Below the pieces are notes generated by a model. The model was not told where the DNA came from, searched no databases, and worked only from the letters and a program-made list of their open reading frames with translations. A program made the position numbers and the translations under genes. A DNA stretch of 64,000 bases from Bordetella trematum (GTDB taxonomy: Bacteria > Pseudomonadota > Gammaproteobacteria > Burkholderiales > Burkholderiaceae_B), in assembly GCF_900078335.1 (NCBI RefSeq), contig NZ_FKBR01000009.1:60121-124120 (forward strand), in the 5' to 3' direction. Below are positions 27,103 through 38,086 of the stretch, piece by piece. Within the stretch, counting starts at the first letter, position 1. Each line of letters opens with the position of its first letter.

Positions 27103-27831
27103 TCAACAGTGCTCGTGGCCCAGCAGCTGCCGCAGGCCGGCCACGTCCTGCAGACGCACTTCACGTTGGTTGATGCGGATCAGCCCTTCGCGTCCGAAGC
27201 GCGAAAACAGCCGGCTGACGGTCTCCAGGGTCAGGCCCAGGTAGTTGCCGATTTCCTCCCGGCTCATGCGCAGCACGAACTCGGTCGAGGAATAGCCCAG
27301 TGTGGTGTAACGCTGCGACAGATTCAGCAGGAAGGCGGCCAGGCGCTGCTCCGAGCGCATCGAGCCGAGCGTGGCCAGCATCTGGTGCGAGCGGCCGATC
27401 TCGCGGCTCATGAGACGGCGGAACTGCTGCTGCAGGCTGGGCAGGTGTGCGGACACCCGGTCGATTTCGGCCAGCCGGATGACGCATACCTCGGAGTCTT
27501 CCAGCGCCACCGCATTGGAGATATGGCGCGACTCCAGGATGCCATCCAGGCCGACGATTTCGCCGGGCAGGTGAAAACCGGTGATCTGGAATTGCCCGGT
27601 GGCGTCTTCCAGTTGTGTCTTGAGCGAACCGTAGCGCAGGCCATAGACCGCATCCAGGGGCGAGTCCAGCTCGTAAAGGGTTTTGCCCTTTTCGACCCGC
27701 ACGCGTTCCTTGACGAGATCGTCCAGTTTCTCCACTTCGGAGGCAGCCATGCCAACCGGGATGCAGACATGACCAAGCATGCAGCTGGAGCAATGGGCGG
27801 CGTCAGGCGCAATGGGAACCCGCTTTTGCAT
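27103..27831 (-). CDS. fnr: FNR-type oxygen-sensing transcriptional regulator
   Basis: 242 residues of the CRP/FNR family. The four [4Fe-4S] ligands are recognisable: Cys14, Cys17 and Cys23 in CSSCMLGHVC, and Cys116 in EVCVIRL, at FNR spacing. The cyclic-nucleotide-like domain follows and the C-terminal HTH has ETVSRLFSRF, with the Glu, Ser and Arg that read the TTGAT half-site in FNR. It should switch genes for anaerobic or microaerobic respiration. A FNR-type self-regulatory box is not obvious in its own promoter. Confidence 0.95.
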   Translation of the reverse strand: MQKRVPIAPDAAHCSSCMLGHVCIPVGMAASEVEKLDDLVKERVRVEKGKTLYELDSPLDAVYGLRYGSLKTQLEDATGQFQITGFHLPGEIVGLDGILESRHISNAVALEDSEVCVIRLAEIDRVSAHLPSLQQQFRRLMSREIGRSHQMLATLGSMRSEQRLAAFLLNLSQRYTTLGYSSTEFVLRMSREEIGNYLGLTLETVSRLFSRFGREGLIRINQREVRLQDVAGLRQLLGHEHC

Positions 27832-28142
27832 TCGTAACCTCGTGGGAAGATGCCGGCTCTGGTAACTGGCGCGGCTTAGTTGTTATTTATATCGTTACAT
27901 TGTAGTCCCCCGGCGCGAAACGCGCCCGGGCGGCACGGCGGCGGCCGGGTCCAGGCCCCGGAGCAGCGGAAAACGTTCTATGCTCGGGAGGCGTCGCGCA
28001 AGTCAATGCGGCGCGCTGCAAGTCGATTTTCAGGGTGTGTGTCAAGCAGCTCTTGAAATGTCCCTGTTTGGCCGCACATTTAGGTCATCGAGCCGGCTGA
28101 CTCTGCTGTCTGGCGTGGCTCTTCAACTGCCAACCGACCATT
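27832..28142. other. Divergent intergenic region fnr / clpB
   Basis: 311 bases without a gene. The fnr side has an AT-rich block (27880-27900) likely to be its promoter, then a GGCGCG-AAA-CGCGCC inverted repeat near 27912-27926. The clpB side holds a heat-shock type promoter (28052-28082). No small ORF or RNA is convincing. Confidence 0.6.
28052..28082 (+). promoter_or_regulatory. Sigma-32 type heat-shock promoter of clpB
   Basis: CTTGAAA (28052-28058), identical to the sigma-32 -35 consensus, then 15 bases and GCACATTTA, close to the CCCCATtTa -10 consensus. It sits about 60 bases before the clpB start, where a heat-shock promoter is expected. Confidence 0.75.
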
Positions 28143-30746
<2,604 letters not shown>

Positions 30747-30763
30747 GCAGCTTTCCCGCAAAG

Positions 30764-30793
30764 AAAAACCGGCTCCCAGGAGCCGGTTTTTTT
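30764..30793 (+). terminator. Rho-independent terminator of clpB (bidirectional)
   Basis: AAAAACCGGCT pairs with AGCCGGTTTTT around CCCAGG and ends in seven T. The matching A run on the other side means it can also end the convergent LysR transcript. Confidence 0.92.
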
Positions 30794-30840
30794 CTGCCGG
30801 GCAGGTCGTTGGGGCCGGCGGGCAGCGCTTGCGATCAGTT

Positions 30841-31785
30841 TCACAGGCGGCGGCAGCCCTCGGGCAGCTGTCCATGGCGCACCTGCTCGCGGATTTCCTG
30901 CATCAGGGCGGCAGCAGCCGGGCTGGGGGCGCGTTCATGAGGGTGCAGCAGGCAGAGCACCCGCAACATGGTGGGCCGCGACAGCATGGTGAAGGCCAGA
31001 CCGGGCAGCATCACGCGGTGCGCAGCCAGCGCCGGCAGCAGCGCCACGCCCAGGCCTGCCTGCACCAGCGCTGCCTGCGAGGTCGTGCTGGAGGCCTCGT
31101 AGAACGGGGCGGCCGCTTCGATCGGCAGGTCGGCGCGCGCGCGCAGCAGCGCCATGATGCCGGTTTCGTCGACCACGCCGACCAGCTTGCGCGAGGCCAG
31201 GCTGCGCCAGGACATGAAACCGTCCTTGCCCGGACGCAGCTCGGCATCATCACTGCGGTACAGCACGCCGAAACGATCCTCGATGAGGGGTTCGAAGTTC
31301 AGGCCCGGCGCATCGGCCCAGCGGCTGGTCAGCCCGAAATCCACTTCGCCGGCGCTGACCTGGCGCTGGATGCGGCCGGAGTTGTCATCGCGCAGATAGA
31401 GGCGCACGCCCGGATAGCGCCGGGCATAGGCGGCTGCCGCCGGCGCAATGATCTCGGTGATGGCAGAGGGCGCCGCAGCCACGGCCACCCGGCCGCGCTG
31501 CATGGAGCCGTAGCGGATCGCATCGTCGATGGCGCCGTCGAAATCGGCAAGCAGACGCAGCACCCGGGGCAGGAAATCGTGGCCGAGCTGGGTCAGCAGC
31601 ACCCGGCGGCTGGTGCGCTCGAACAGGGTGGCGCCCAACGCCGTTTCCAGCTGGCGAACCAGCGTCGTGACCGACGACTGGGTCTGGAACAGGCGTTTGG
31701 CCGCGTGTGTGAAGCTGTTTTCCTGGGCCACGGCCACGAAAGCGTTGAGGTGTTTGAGCGTGACGTGCTTGGGCAGGCGATTCAT
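30841..31785 (-). CDS. LysR family transcriptional regulator
   Basis: 314 residues from MNRLPKHVTLKHLNAF (an upstream in-frame start at 31818 adds 11 residues). The N-terminal HTH has NSFTHAAKRLFQTQSSVTTLVRQLE; the rest is the LysR sensor domain. It diverges from the N-acyl-D-amino-acid deacylase gene with 130 bases between starts and probably controls the deacylase-Bug pair. Confidence 0.92.
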   Translation of the reverse strand: MNRLPKHVTLKHLNAFVAVAQENSFTHAAKRLFQTQSSVTTLVRQLETALGATLFERTSRRVLLTQLGHDFLPRVLRLLADFDGAIDDAIRYGSMQRGRVAVAAAPSAITEIIAPAAAAYARRYPGVRLYLRDDNSGRIQRQVSAGEVDFGLTSRWADAPGLNFEPLIEDRFGVLYRSDDAELRPGKDGFMSWRSLASRKLVGVVDETGIMALLRARADLPIEAAAPFYEASSTTSQAALVQAGLGVALLPALAAHRVMLPGLAFTMLSRPTMLRVLCLLHPHERAPSPAAAALMQEIREQVRHGQLPEGCRRL

Positions 31786-31827
31786 TACAAAATCCGATAG
31801 ATGGATCAACTTAAACAATTTTCCCAG

Positions 31828-31845
31828 ATTGGTCGCAGCACCGAT
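31828..31845. promoter_or_regulatory. Candidate LysR-type operator
   Basis: ATTGGT-CGCAGC-ACCGAT is an inverted repeat with a single mismatch in the divergent promoter between the LysR gene and the deacylase gene. Arm length and spacing resemble the T-N11-A class of LysR boxes. Operator function is inferred. Confidence 0.4.
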
Positions 31846-31915
31846 ACTGCGCGCTTACCGCGCCGGAAGGTCTGGCGCGGCCAGCCAGAACACAATGAGC
31901 CATCCCTTGCCTGAC

Positions 31916-33337
31916 ATGACCGACCTTATTTTCCGTAACGCAGAACTGATCGATGGCAGCGGCGGCGAACGCCGCCGGGCCGACCTGGCGGTGCAGGGCG
32001 ACCGCATCGTGGCGATCGGCGAGCTGGGCGGATTGCGGGCACGTCAGGAAATCGATGCCCGCGGGCGGGTGCTGGCCCCGGGGTTCATCGACGTGCATGG
32101 CCATGACGACCTGATGTTCGTCGAGAGGCCGGATCTGCGCTGGAAGACCAGTCAGGGCATCACCACGGTGATCGTGGGCAACTGCGGCGTGAGCGGCGCA
32201 CCGGCGCCGCGCCCGGGCAACACCGCAGCCGCCCTGGCGCTGCTGGGCGAGACGCCGCTGTTTGCGGGCATGGCGCCGTTTCTGGCCGAGCTGGAGCGCC
32301 GGCGTCCCATGATCAATGTGGCCGCGCTGGTCGGGCATGCCAACCTGCGCCTGGCCTGCATGGACGACCCGCTGGCCGCGCCCACCGCCCAGGAACAGGC
32401 TGCCATGGAAAACCTGCTGGAGGAATCGCTGCGCGCCGGCGCGGTCGGGTTCAGCACCGGCTTGGCCTATGAACCGGGCGGGCGTGCCGGGCTTGCCGAA
32501 CTGCAGGGCCTGGCCCGCGTGGCGGCCCGGCACCGCGCGCTGCATACCAGCCATATCCGCAACGAAGGCGATGCGGTCGAACAGGCGGTGCGCGAGGTGC
32601 TAGAGATCGGCCGCGCCAGTGGCTGCGCCACGGTGCTGTCGCATCACAAATGCATGATGCCGGCCAACTGGGGCAAGAGTCGCAACACCCTGGCCGACAT
32701 CGACCGCGCGCGCGCCGATGGGCTGGAGGTCGGCCTGGACATGTACCCCTATCCGGGGAGCTCCACCATCCTGATCCCCGAACGTGCCGAGCTGATCGAG
32801 CGCATCCGCGTGACGTGGTCGCAGCCGCATCCGGAATGCAGCGGGCGCGATCTGGACGATATCGCCCGGGAGTGGGGTTGCGACAAGACCACGGCGGCGC
32901 GTCGCCTGCTGCCTGCCGGGGCCATCTATTTCGCCATGGACGAGGCGGAGGTGCAGCGCATCTTCCAGCATCCGGGCTGCATGGTCGGCTCCGATGGCCT
33001 GCCCAATGACGCGCATCCGCATCCGCGCCTGTGGGGCAGTTTCACGCGCGTGCTGGGCCGTTTCGTGCGCGAAGCCGGTCTGATGACGCTGGAGGCGGCC
33101 ATCGCTCGCATGACGAGCTTGCCCGCGCGCGTCTACGGCCTGCAAGACCGTGGCCGGCTTGGCGTGGGGGCCCATGCCGATCTGGTGCTGTTCGATCCGG
33201 CCAGCGTGGCCGATCAGGCCACCTGGGAGCAGCCCACGCTGCCGTCGATCGGCATCGAGGGCGTCTGGGTCAATGGCGCCAGCGTATTTCCCGATGCTGC
33301 TGCTGCCCGTCCGGGGCGGGTGCTGCGCTCGGCTTGA
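31916..33337 (+). CDS. N-acyl-D-amino-acid deacylase (D-aminoacylase)
   Basis: 473 residues of the amidohydrolase superfamily. Metal-site and active-site elements of D-aminoacylase are present: PGFIDVHGHDD, GNCGVS with the metal-bridging Cys, TSHIRNEGD and LSHHKC with His ligands, and GSDGLPND ... HPR near the C-terminus with the catalytic Asp. It would release D-amino acids (or similar) from N-acylated forms. Start 31916 is chosen by family length; an in-frame ATG at 31895 adds seven residues, and neither has a strong ribosome site. It is followed by a Bug receptor, suggesting uptake of the substrate or product. Confidence 0.9.
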   Translation: MTDLIFRNAELIDGSGGERRRADLAVQGDRIVAIGELGGLRARQEIDARGRVLAPGFIDVHGHDDLMFVERPDLRWKTSQGITTVIVGNCGVSGAPAPRPGNTAAALALLGETPLFAGMAPFLAELERRRPMINVAALVGHANLRLACMDDPLAAPTAQEQAAMENLLEESLRAGAVGFSTGLAYEPGGRAGLAELQGLARVAARHRALHTSHIRNEGDAVEQAVREVLEIGRASGCATVLSHHKCMMPANWGKSRNTLADIDRARADGLEVGLDMYPYPGSSTILIPERAELIERIRVTWSQPHPECSGRDLDDIAREWGCDKTTAARRLLPAGAIYFAMDEAEVQRIFQHPGCMVGSDGLPNDAHPHPRLWGSFTRVLGRFVREAGLMTLEAAIARMTSLPARVYGLQDRGRLGVGAHADLVLFDPASVADQATWEQPTLPSIGIEGVWVNGASVFPDAAAARPGRVLRSA

Positions 33338-33375
33338 GCTGTTCTTTTCAATAATCCTGACAGGAGACAACAACC

Positions 33376-34335
33376 ATGTTGCGCAAATCCCTTGCCGCCG
33401 TCGCGCTCAGTGCCGTGGCGCTGAGCGTGCACGCCGCCTTCCCGGATCGTCCCATCACTCTCATCGTGCCTTTCCCGGCAGGCGGGCCTACCGACATCGT
33501 GGGCCGCGTGGCGGCCGCCAAGGCCGGCGAGATCCTCGGCCAGCAGGTGGTGGTCGAGAACCGCACCGGCGCCTCGGGCACCATCGGCATGAGCGCGACC
33601 GCACGCGCCAAACCCGATGGCTACACCGTGGGCCTGGCCACCGTGTCCACCCATGGCACCGCGCCGCATCTGTATCCGACGCTGAACTACGATCCGATCA
33701 AGGATTTCACGCCCATCAGCAACCTGGTGACCAGCCCCAACATCCTGGCCGTCAATCCGGCCTTCGAAGCCAAGGAACTGGCCGGCTTCGTGGAGCAGGT
33801 GCGCGCCAACCCCAACAAGTACGGGTATGCCAACGCGGGCGCGGGCGGCATCAATGACCTGGGCATGATCTGGTTCCTGCAGCTGATCGGCGGCAAGATG
33901 GACAGCATCTCCTACCGAGGCTCCGCGCCGGCCCTGACGGATACCGTGTCGGGCGTGGTTCCGGTGATCTTCGACAACTTCCCGTCTTCGCTGCCCTACG
34001 TCAAGAGCGGTCATCTGCGGCCGTTGGCCATCACCGGCAGCGAGCGCAATGCCCGCCTGCCGGATGTGCCGACTTTCGCCGAGCAGGGCTACAAGGACTA
34101 CGACGTCACGGCCTGGTACGGCGTGGTGGGCCCGGCAGGCTTGCCGCCGGAAATCCGCGATACGCTGGCCAAGGCCTTCATGGAGGCCGTGCGCGACCCT
34201 GCCACCGCCGCCAAGATGGAAGATGCGGGCGCCTTTGCGCTGGGCAATTCGCCAGCCGAGTTCGCCGAGCAGATCCAGCGCGAGCATGGCCGCTGGAAGA
34301 CCGTGATCGAGCAGGGCGGCGTCAAGCTGCAGTAA
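33376..34335 (+). CDS. Bug-family (TctC) periplasmic binding protein
   Basis: 319 residues. Signal peptide MLRKSLAAVALSAVALSVHA, then FPDRPITLIVPFPAGGPTD, the first ligand loop of the family, and VVENRTGASGTIG. The ATG follows CAGGAGAC. It lies 38 bases after the deacylase gene, so a shared transcript is likely, and the ligand may be an N-acyl-D-amino acid or related carboxylate. No TctAB membrane genes are adjacent. Confidence 0.93.
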   Translation: MLRKSLAAVALSAVALSVHAAFPDRPITLIVPFPAGGPTDIVGRVAAAKAGEILGQQVVVENRTGASGTIGMSATARAKPDGYTVGLATVSTHGTAPHLYPTLNYDPIKDFTPISNLVTSPNILAVNPAFEAKELAGFVEQVRANPNKYGYANAGAGGINDLGMIWFLQLIGGKMDSISYRGSAPALTDTVSGVVPVIFDNFPSSLPYVKSGHLRPLAITGSERNARLPDVPTFAEQGYKDYDVTAWYGVVGPAGLPPEIRDTLAKAFMEAVRDPATAAKMEDAGAFALGNSPAEFAEQIQREHGRWKTVIEQGGVKLQ

Positions 34336-34373
34336 GTGGGCTGGCGCATGCCTGCCGTCGTGACGCGTCGGTG

Positions 34374-35702
34374 TCAGTACACGTCGCGGCGCACTCGCCC
34401 ATCGGCGCGCAGGGTCTGCAGGCCCTGTGCGCCCAGGATGTCTTCGAGGGCCTGGTCCACCCCCCGGGCCATGCCCTGCAGGCTGCCGCACAGCGCGATC
34501 ACCGCGCCGGCCCCGACCCATTCGCGCAGCAGGGCGGCCCGCTGGCGCAGCCGGTCCTGCACATAGCCCTGGCCCTGTCGCGAATACACCAGGTCCAGTT
34601 CCGGCAGCAGCCCCTGGCGCTGCCAGTCCTGCAGCTCATCGCACAGCAGCGCATCGTGGTCGGCATGGCGTTCGCCGAAGACCAGCCAGTTGCGGCCGTG
34701 GCCGCGCGCCGCGCGGGCCTTGAGCCAGGCGCGCAGGCCGGCCAGCCCCGTGCCATTGCCGATCAGTACGAGCGGGAAGTCCCCCGGCGGAAGATGAAAG
34801 CCGGGGTTGCTGCGCAAGCGCAGCGCCACCTTGCCATCGATTGGGCAGCGTTCAGTCAGCCAGCCGCTGCCCAGACCCGGCTCGCCCCGGGCGTTGCGCT
34901 GTTGACGCACCAGCAGCTGGACGCAGCCGTCAGCCGGCAGGCTTGCGATGGAGTAGTCGCGCGGGGCCTGCAGGTCTGCCTGCGGGGTGCTGCGCGGCGC
35001 GATCTCGGCAATGTCGCCAGCCTGCCACTGAAGGGCCTCGGTGTTCAGGGGCCGCAGTTCGATGAGATAGCAGGGACCGCCGGCGCTGCCCGGATTGAGC
35101 AGCCGGCGCACGGCCAGGCGCCAGTCCGTGTAGGCGGGTGGCTGCCAGTCGGCGGGCGAGGCGCCGGTGAGTTCGCTCAGCGTCCGTTGCCAACGCTGCA
35201 GGGCCGTTGGCGCGCTGCGATCGGCCTCGATGCGTTCGGCCAGCGGTCGCGCACCTTGTGTCATCAGCCACTGGTCGAGCTGGCGGCCAAAGCCGCAGAA
35301 GTGTTTGTAGCTGCTGTCGCCCAGCGCCAGCAGCGCATAGCGCAAGCCGCCGAGCGCGAGTGTCTCGGGCATCACCCGTTGCACGAAATGCGCCGCGCCG
35401 TCCGGAGCATCGCCTTCCCCTGAGGTGCTGGCGATGAAGAGCGCATGCGTGGCGCGCGCGAGCAGGGCGGCGTCGGCCTGGTTGAGCGAGAGCGTCTGGG
35501 CCCGCTGGCCGGCGGCCTGCAGTACGGTTGCGCTCTGTTCGGCCAGGGCCTGTGCCTGGCCCGACTGACTGGCATGGATCACCAGCCAGCCGGCCGGGTC
35601 GGCCACCGGCCGGCGGCGGGCGTGCGCCTGGCGCCAGGCGCGCCAGCTCAGCAGTATCCAGGCGGCCACCAGCAGCGCGGCCGCGCCCCAGCGCAGCATC
35701 AT
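34374..35702 (-). CDS. Membrane-anchored flavodoxin/ferredoxin-reductase flavoprotein
   Basis: 442 residues. One N-terminal membrane helix (about 3-20), a flavodoxin-like FMN domain (IHASQSGQAQALAE, STSGEGDAPD, LGDSSYKHFCGFG), then a CysJ/cytochrome P450 reductase-type FAD/NADPH domain (RDYSIAS for FAD, GNGTGLAG and FGERHADHD for NADPH, LCGSLQGMARGV, C-terminal aromatic Tyr). It would move electrons from cytosolic NADPH toward membrane or periplasmic partners. Last gene of the Fur-box-headed operon, overlapping apbE by four bases; the context suggests ferric or siderophore reduction rather than sulfite reduction. Confidence 0.9.
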   Translation of the reverse strand: MMLRWGAAALLVAAWILLSWRAWRQAHARRRPVADPAGWLVIHASQSGQAQALAEQSATVLQAAGQRAQTLSLNQADAALLARATHALFIASTSGEGDAPDGAAHFVQRVMPETLALGGLRYALLALGDSSYKHFCGFGRQLDQWLMTQGARPLAERIEADRSAPTALQRWQRTLSELTGASPADWQPPAYTDWRLAVRRLLNPGSAGGPCYLIELRPLNTEALQWQAGDIAEIAPRSTPQADLQAPRDYSIASLPADGCVQLLVRQQRNARGEPGLGSGWLTERCPIDGKVALRLRSNPGFHLPPGDFPLVLIGNGTGLAGLRAWLKARAARGHGRNWLVFGERHADHDALLCDELQDWQRQGLLPELDLVYSRQGQGYVQDRLRQRAALLREWVGAGAVIALCGSLQGMARGVDQALEDILGAQGLQTLRADGRVRRDVY

Positions 35703-36712
35703 GGGCCGGCGACGTCCAGTTCAAGAAAGGCCGGGCTGGGCGAGCACCGCAGGCCGTGGGCGCTGCGCACGATGAACAGTGCAGCCAGGCGATGCTGGCG
35801 CGCATAGGCCAGTCCCGCTTCGTGGCCCATGACATTGAGTGCGGTGGCCAGGGCGTCGGCCTGCATGCAACCGTCCGGATGCACTACCGTGACCGAGGCC
35901 AGATCGTTATCGAGGGGCAGGCCGCTGCGGGGGTCCAGGGTATGGCCATAGCGGCGCGCCCCGTGCGTGGCGTAGCGCCGGTAGTCGCCCGAGGTCGCGA
36001 TGGACTGCCCCTGCAGCGCGATGCTCAGAGCGTGGTCGCCGCTGGCGTCGGGAACCTCGATCGCCACCCGCCAGGGCAGGCCGTCGGGGCGCAGGCCCCG
36101 GGCCCGCAGTTCGCCGCCGACCTCCACCAGATAGTGCCGCAGGCCCAGCGCATCCAGCGCCCAGGCGGCGCAGTCCACGCCGTATCCTTTGGCGATGGCG
36201 GACAGATCGAGCTGCAGTACGCCGGGTTGCCAGCCCAGGCCGCGCGAGCGGTCCAGCGCCAATCGTCGCCAGCCGCAGCGCTGGCCGGCATCGGCCAGCC
36301 GGGCTGCCGAAGGCGGCTCGGAAATCCCGCGCCGTGGCCCGAAGCCCCACAAATTCACCCATTCGCCCAGCGTCGGGTCACAGGCGCCCTGCGTGTCGCG
36401 GGCCAGTCGCAGGGCGTAATCCAGTACGTGCAGCAAGGCAAGGGGCAAGGGGTGCCAGCCTGTGGGGGCAGCATTGAAGCGCGACAGCGCGGAGCTGCTG
36501 TCCCAATGGCTCATTTCGGCCACCACACGATCCAGCGGAGCCTGCAGGGCCTGCTGCAAGACGCGCTGCGACAGCCCCCAGGGCGCACTGGCCCGGGCCG
36601 ACCAGGTCGTTCCCATGGTGGCGCCGGCCAGCGCCACAGGACGCGCCAGCGCGGCGCCATAGCCGGGCGCCGCGCGTGGAGTGGCCGTCAGGGGGGCGCC
36701 GTGCGCTTGCAT
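35699..36712 (-). CDS. apbE: FAD:protein FMN transferase ApbE
   Basis: 337 residues from 36712; the open frame continues upstream into the DUF4198 gene but homology starts later. ApbE covalently attaches FMN to a Thr in exported proteins. Signature segments: MGTTWSA, DLSAIAKGYGVD, TSGDYRRY, HTLDPRSGLPL and MQADALATALNVMG with the metal ligands. The N-terminus is weakly hydrophobic and may anchor or export it. Its likely substrate is the DUF2271 protein two genes upstream, which carries an ApbE recognition motif. Confidence 0.93.
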   Translation of the reverse strand: MQAHGAPLTATPRAAPGYGAALARPVALAGATMGTTWSARASAPWGLSQRVLQQALQAPLDRVVAEMSHWDSSSALSRFNAAPTGWHPLPLALLHVLDYALRLARDTQGACDPTLGEWVNLWGFGPRRGISEPPSAARLADAGQRCGWRRLALDRSRGLGWQPGVLQLDLSAIAKGYGVDCAAWALDALGLRHYLVEVGGELRARGLRPDGLPWRVAIEVPDASGDHALSIALQGQSIATSGDYRRYATHGARRYGHTLDPRSGLPLDNDLASVTVVHPDGCMQADALATALNVMGHEAGLAYARQHRLAALFIVRSAHGLRCSPSPAFLELDVAGP

Positions 36713-36720
36713 GCAGGGGC

Positions 36721-37521
36721 TCAGGGGCGCAGCACTTCCAGCGTGCCGGCATAGCTCATGCGGCGCTTGCTGGCCTTGGGGGCCGTGACCAGGTCGTCCT
36801 CGGCGCTGGCCTCGATCCAGTACAGGCCTGGCTGCGGCCACTTCACCTCGAACTGGCCCTGGGCATCGGTTTTCAGGGCGATCTCGCCCACCTGGTCGCG
36901 GTAGCGGCTGCCGTCGGGCACGATGTTGACTTCCAGGCCGGCGGCCGGCTTGCCGTCGACCGTCATCTTGAAGGTGGCCGGCTCATCGGAATAGAGATCA
37001 TTCGGATGGCTTACGGCAAGCAGCTCCAGCCCTTTCCCGGTTGCAGCGATGGGGCTGGGCTTGCCGGCCGTCACGAAGGTTTCCACACGGCCCAGGCTTT
37101 GGGTGATGCTCAGATCCTGGGCCTGTGCCGGGACGGCCTTGTCCAGGCCGTCGGCCGCGCCGAAATAGCGCTTGGCCTGGCCGTTTTCTTTCCAGCGCGC
37201 AAACACGCCATCGTTGACGACGGCGATGCGATAGGTGCCCGGCTGGGTCAGTTGCACGTCGAAGGTGCTGCGCAGCTTGCCGCGATGGGCGTTCTGGGCT
37301 TCTACCTTGGCGCCGTCCGGCGCCACGATCACGAGGTTGTCCAGGCGCAGCGGCGCGTGGTTAATGTAGAACTTGTCGTTGCTGACCACCCCGTCGACGG
37401 TGATCCAGCCGTCGGTGCCGGACAACACGGTCGAGGACGGGCGCAGCCAGACGTCATGGGCCTGGGCGGCCAGGGGCAGGGCGAGCATGGCGGCGAGGGC
37501 CAGCCGGGCATATCGTTTCAT
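36721..37521 (-). CDS. DUF4198 periplasmic protein
   Basis: 266 residues. Signal peptide MKRYARLALAAMLALPLAAQA, then HDVWLRPSSTVL at the mature N-terminus, the hallmark of DUF4198 (a His-Asp-x-Trp start), and beta-rich domains ending in a C-terminal Ig-like segment (GQFEVKWPQPGLYWIEA). DUF4198 proteins occur with iron, nickel and cobalt systems and may bind metal through the N-terminal His. In this operon it likely works with the PepSY, DUF2271 and ApbE proteins in periplasmic redox or metal handling. Confidence 0.88.
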   Translation of the reverse strand: MKRYARLALAAMLALPLAAQAHDVWLRPSSTVLSGTDGWITVDGVVSNDKFYINHAPLRLDNLVIVAPDGAKVEAQNAHRGKLRSTFDVQLTQPGTYRIAVVNDGVFARWKENGQAKRYFGAADGLDKAVPAQAQDLSITQSLGRVETFVTAGKPSPIAATGKGLELLAVSHPNDLYSDEPATFKMTVDGKPAAGLEVNIVPDGSRYRDQVGEIALKTDAQGQFEVKWPQPGLYWIEASAEDDLVTAPKASKRRMSYAGTLEVLRP

Positions 37522-37548
37522 TGTGGATCTCCGTAGCGCGTCAGAATG

Positions 37549-38064
37549 TCAGGGCTTGATCTGGAGGGCGAATTCGCCCAGTTCGTGCTGGCCCCGGGTC
37601 GAGTCCTGGGCCGGACCTTGGGGCGGCCAGCTGAAGGGCAGGCGCAGCATCTCGCGGCCGCCGACTTCGCGTGCCGCCTCCACCACCACGGCGTACTGGC
37701 CGGGTTCGAGGCTGGCCAGGGCGCCTTGCTTGTCGGAGAAGCTGAGCGAGTGCTTGCCGACCGGGCGCGTCGCGCCGCTGACCCCGTCGACCGGGAAGGT
37801 CTGGTTGCGCCCGCTGCGACGCCACCATTGGCGCATGTCCTTGAGCCACTGGGCGCCTTCGTTGTTCTTCATGGCCACGTCGTACCAGACGGCCAGGTCG
37901 CCGGCGGCGCTCTGGTCTTCGCGTTCGATCCAGATGGCGACATAGGGCCGGTGGTACTCGGCCACGTCCAGCCGGGGCACCTCCACCGTGACGTTCAGCT
38001 CGGCAGACTGCGCCGTGCGCAGGATGGCGCAGGCAAGCAGGAGGGAAAGCAGGGGTTTGCGCAT
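37549..38064 (-). CDS. DUF2271 periplasmic protein with flavinylation motif
   Basis: 171 residues from 38064 (start at 38082 adds six). Signal peptide MRKPLLSLLLACAILRTAQSA, then the DUF2271 domain (VEVPRLDVAEYHRPYVAIWIE, WLKDMRQWWRR). Residues 93-99, DGVSGAT, match the D-x-x-S/T-G-A-T motif that ApbE enzymes modify with FMN, as in NqrC and RnfG, predicting covalent FMN on Thr99 (codon 37768-37770). ApbE is in the same operon, so this is probably a periplasmic flavin electron carrier. Spacing to the PepSY gene is 22 bases. Confidence 0.9.
   Translation of the reverse strand: MRKPLLSLLLACAILRTAQSAELNVTVEVPRLDVAEYHRPYVAIWIEREDQSAAGDLAVWYDVAMKNNEGAQWLKDMRQWWRRSGRNQTFPVDGVSGATRPVGKHSLSFSDKQGALASLEPGQYAVVVEAAREVGGREMLRLPFSWPPQGPAQDSTRGQHELGEFALQIKP
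37768..37788 (-). other. ApbE flavinylation motif in the DUF2271 protein
   Basis: Codons for Asp-Gly-Val-Ser-Gly-Ala-Thr, residues 93-99 of the DUF2271 protein. The final Thr is the predicted acceptor of phosphoester-linked FMN. The match is seen in sequence; modification is inferred from the known ApbE target motif and from apbE being in the operon. Confidence 0.75.
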
Positions 38065-38086
38065 TTCAGGTCGGGTCCGCACAGAA

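Noticed and set aside
27887..27898. The 12-mer GTAACGATATAA (minus strand) upstream of fnr, identical to part of the second Zur-like box
   Set aside because: The full 18-base match to the Zur consensus is only about 11 positions and there is no second box, so it is treated as chance in AT-rich promoter DNA.
31529..31915. N-terminal extension of the D-aminoacylase to 602 codons
   Set aside because: The extension is antisense to the divergent LysR gene and lies over its promoter; amidohydrolase homology begins at MTDLIFRNA.
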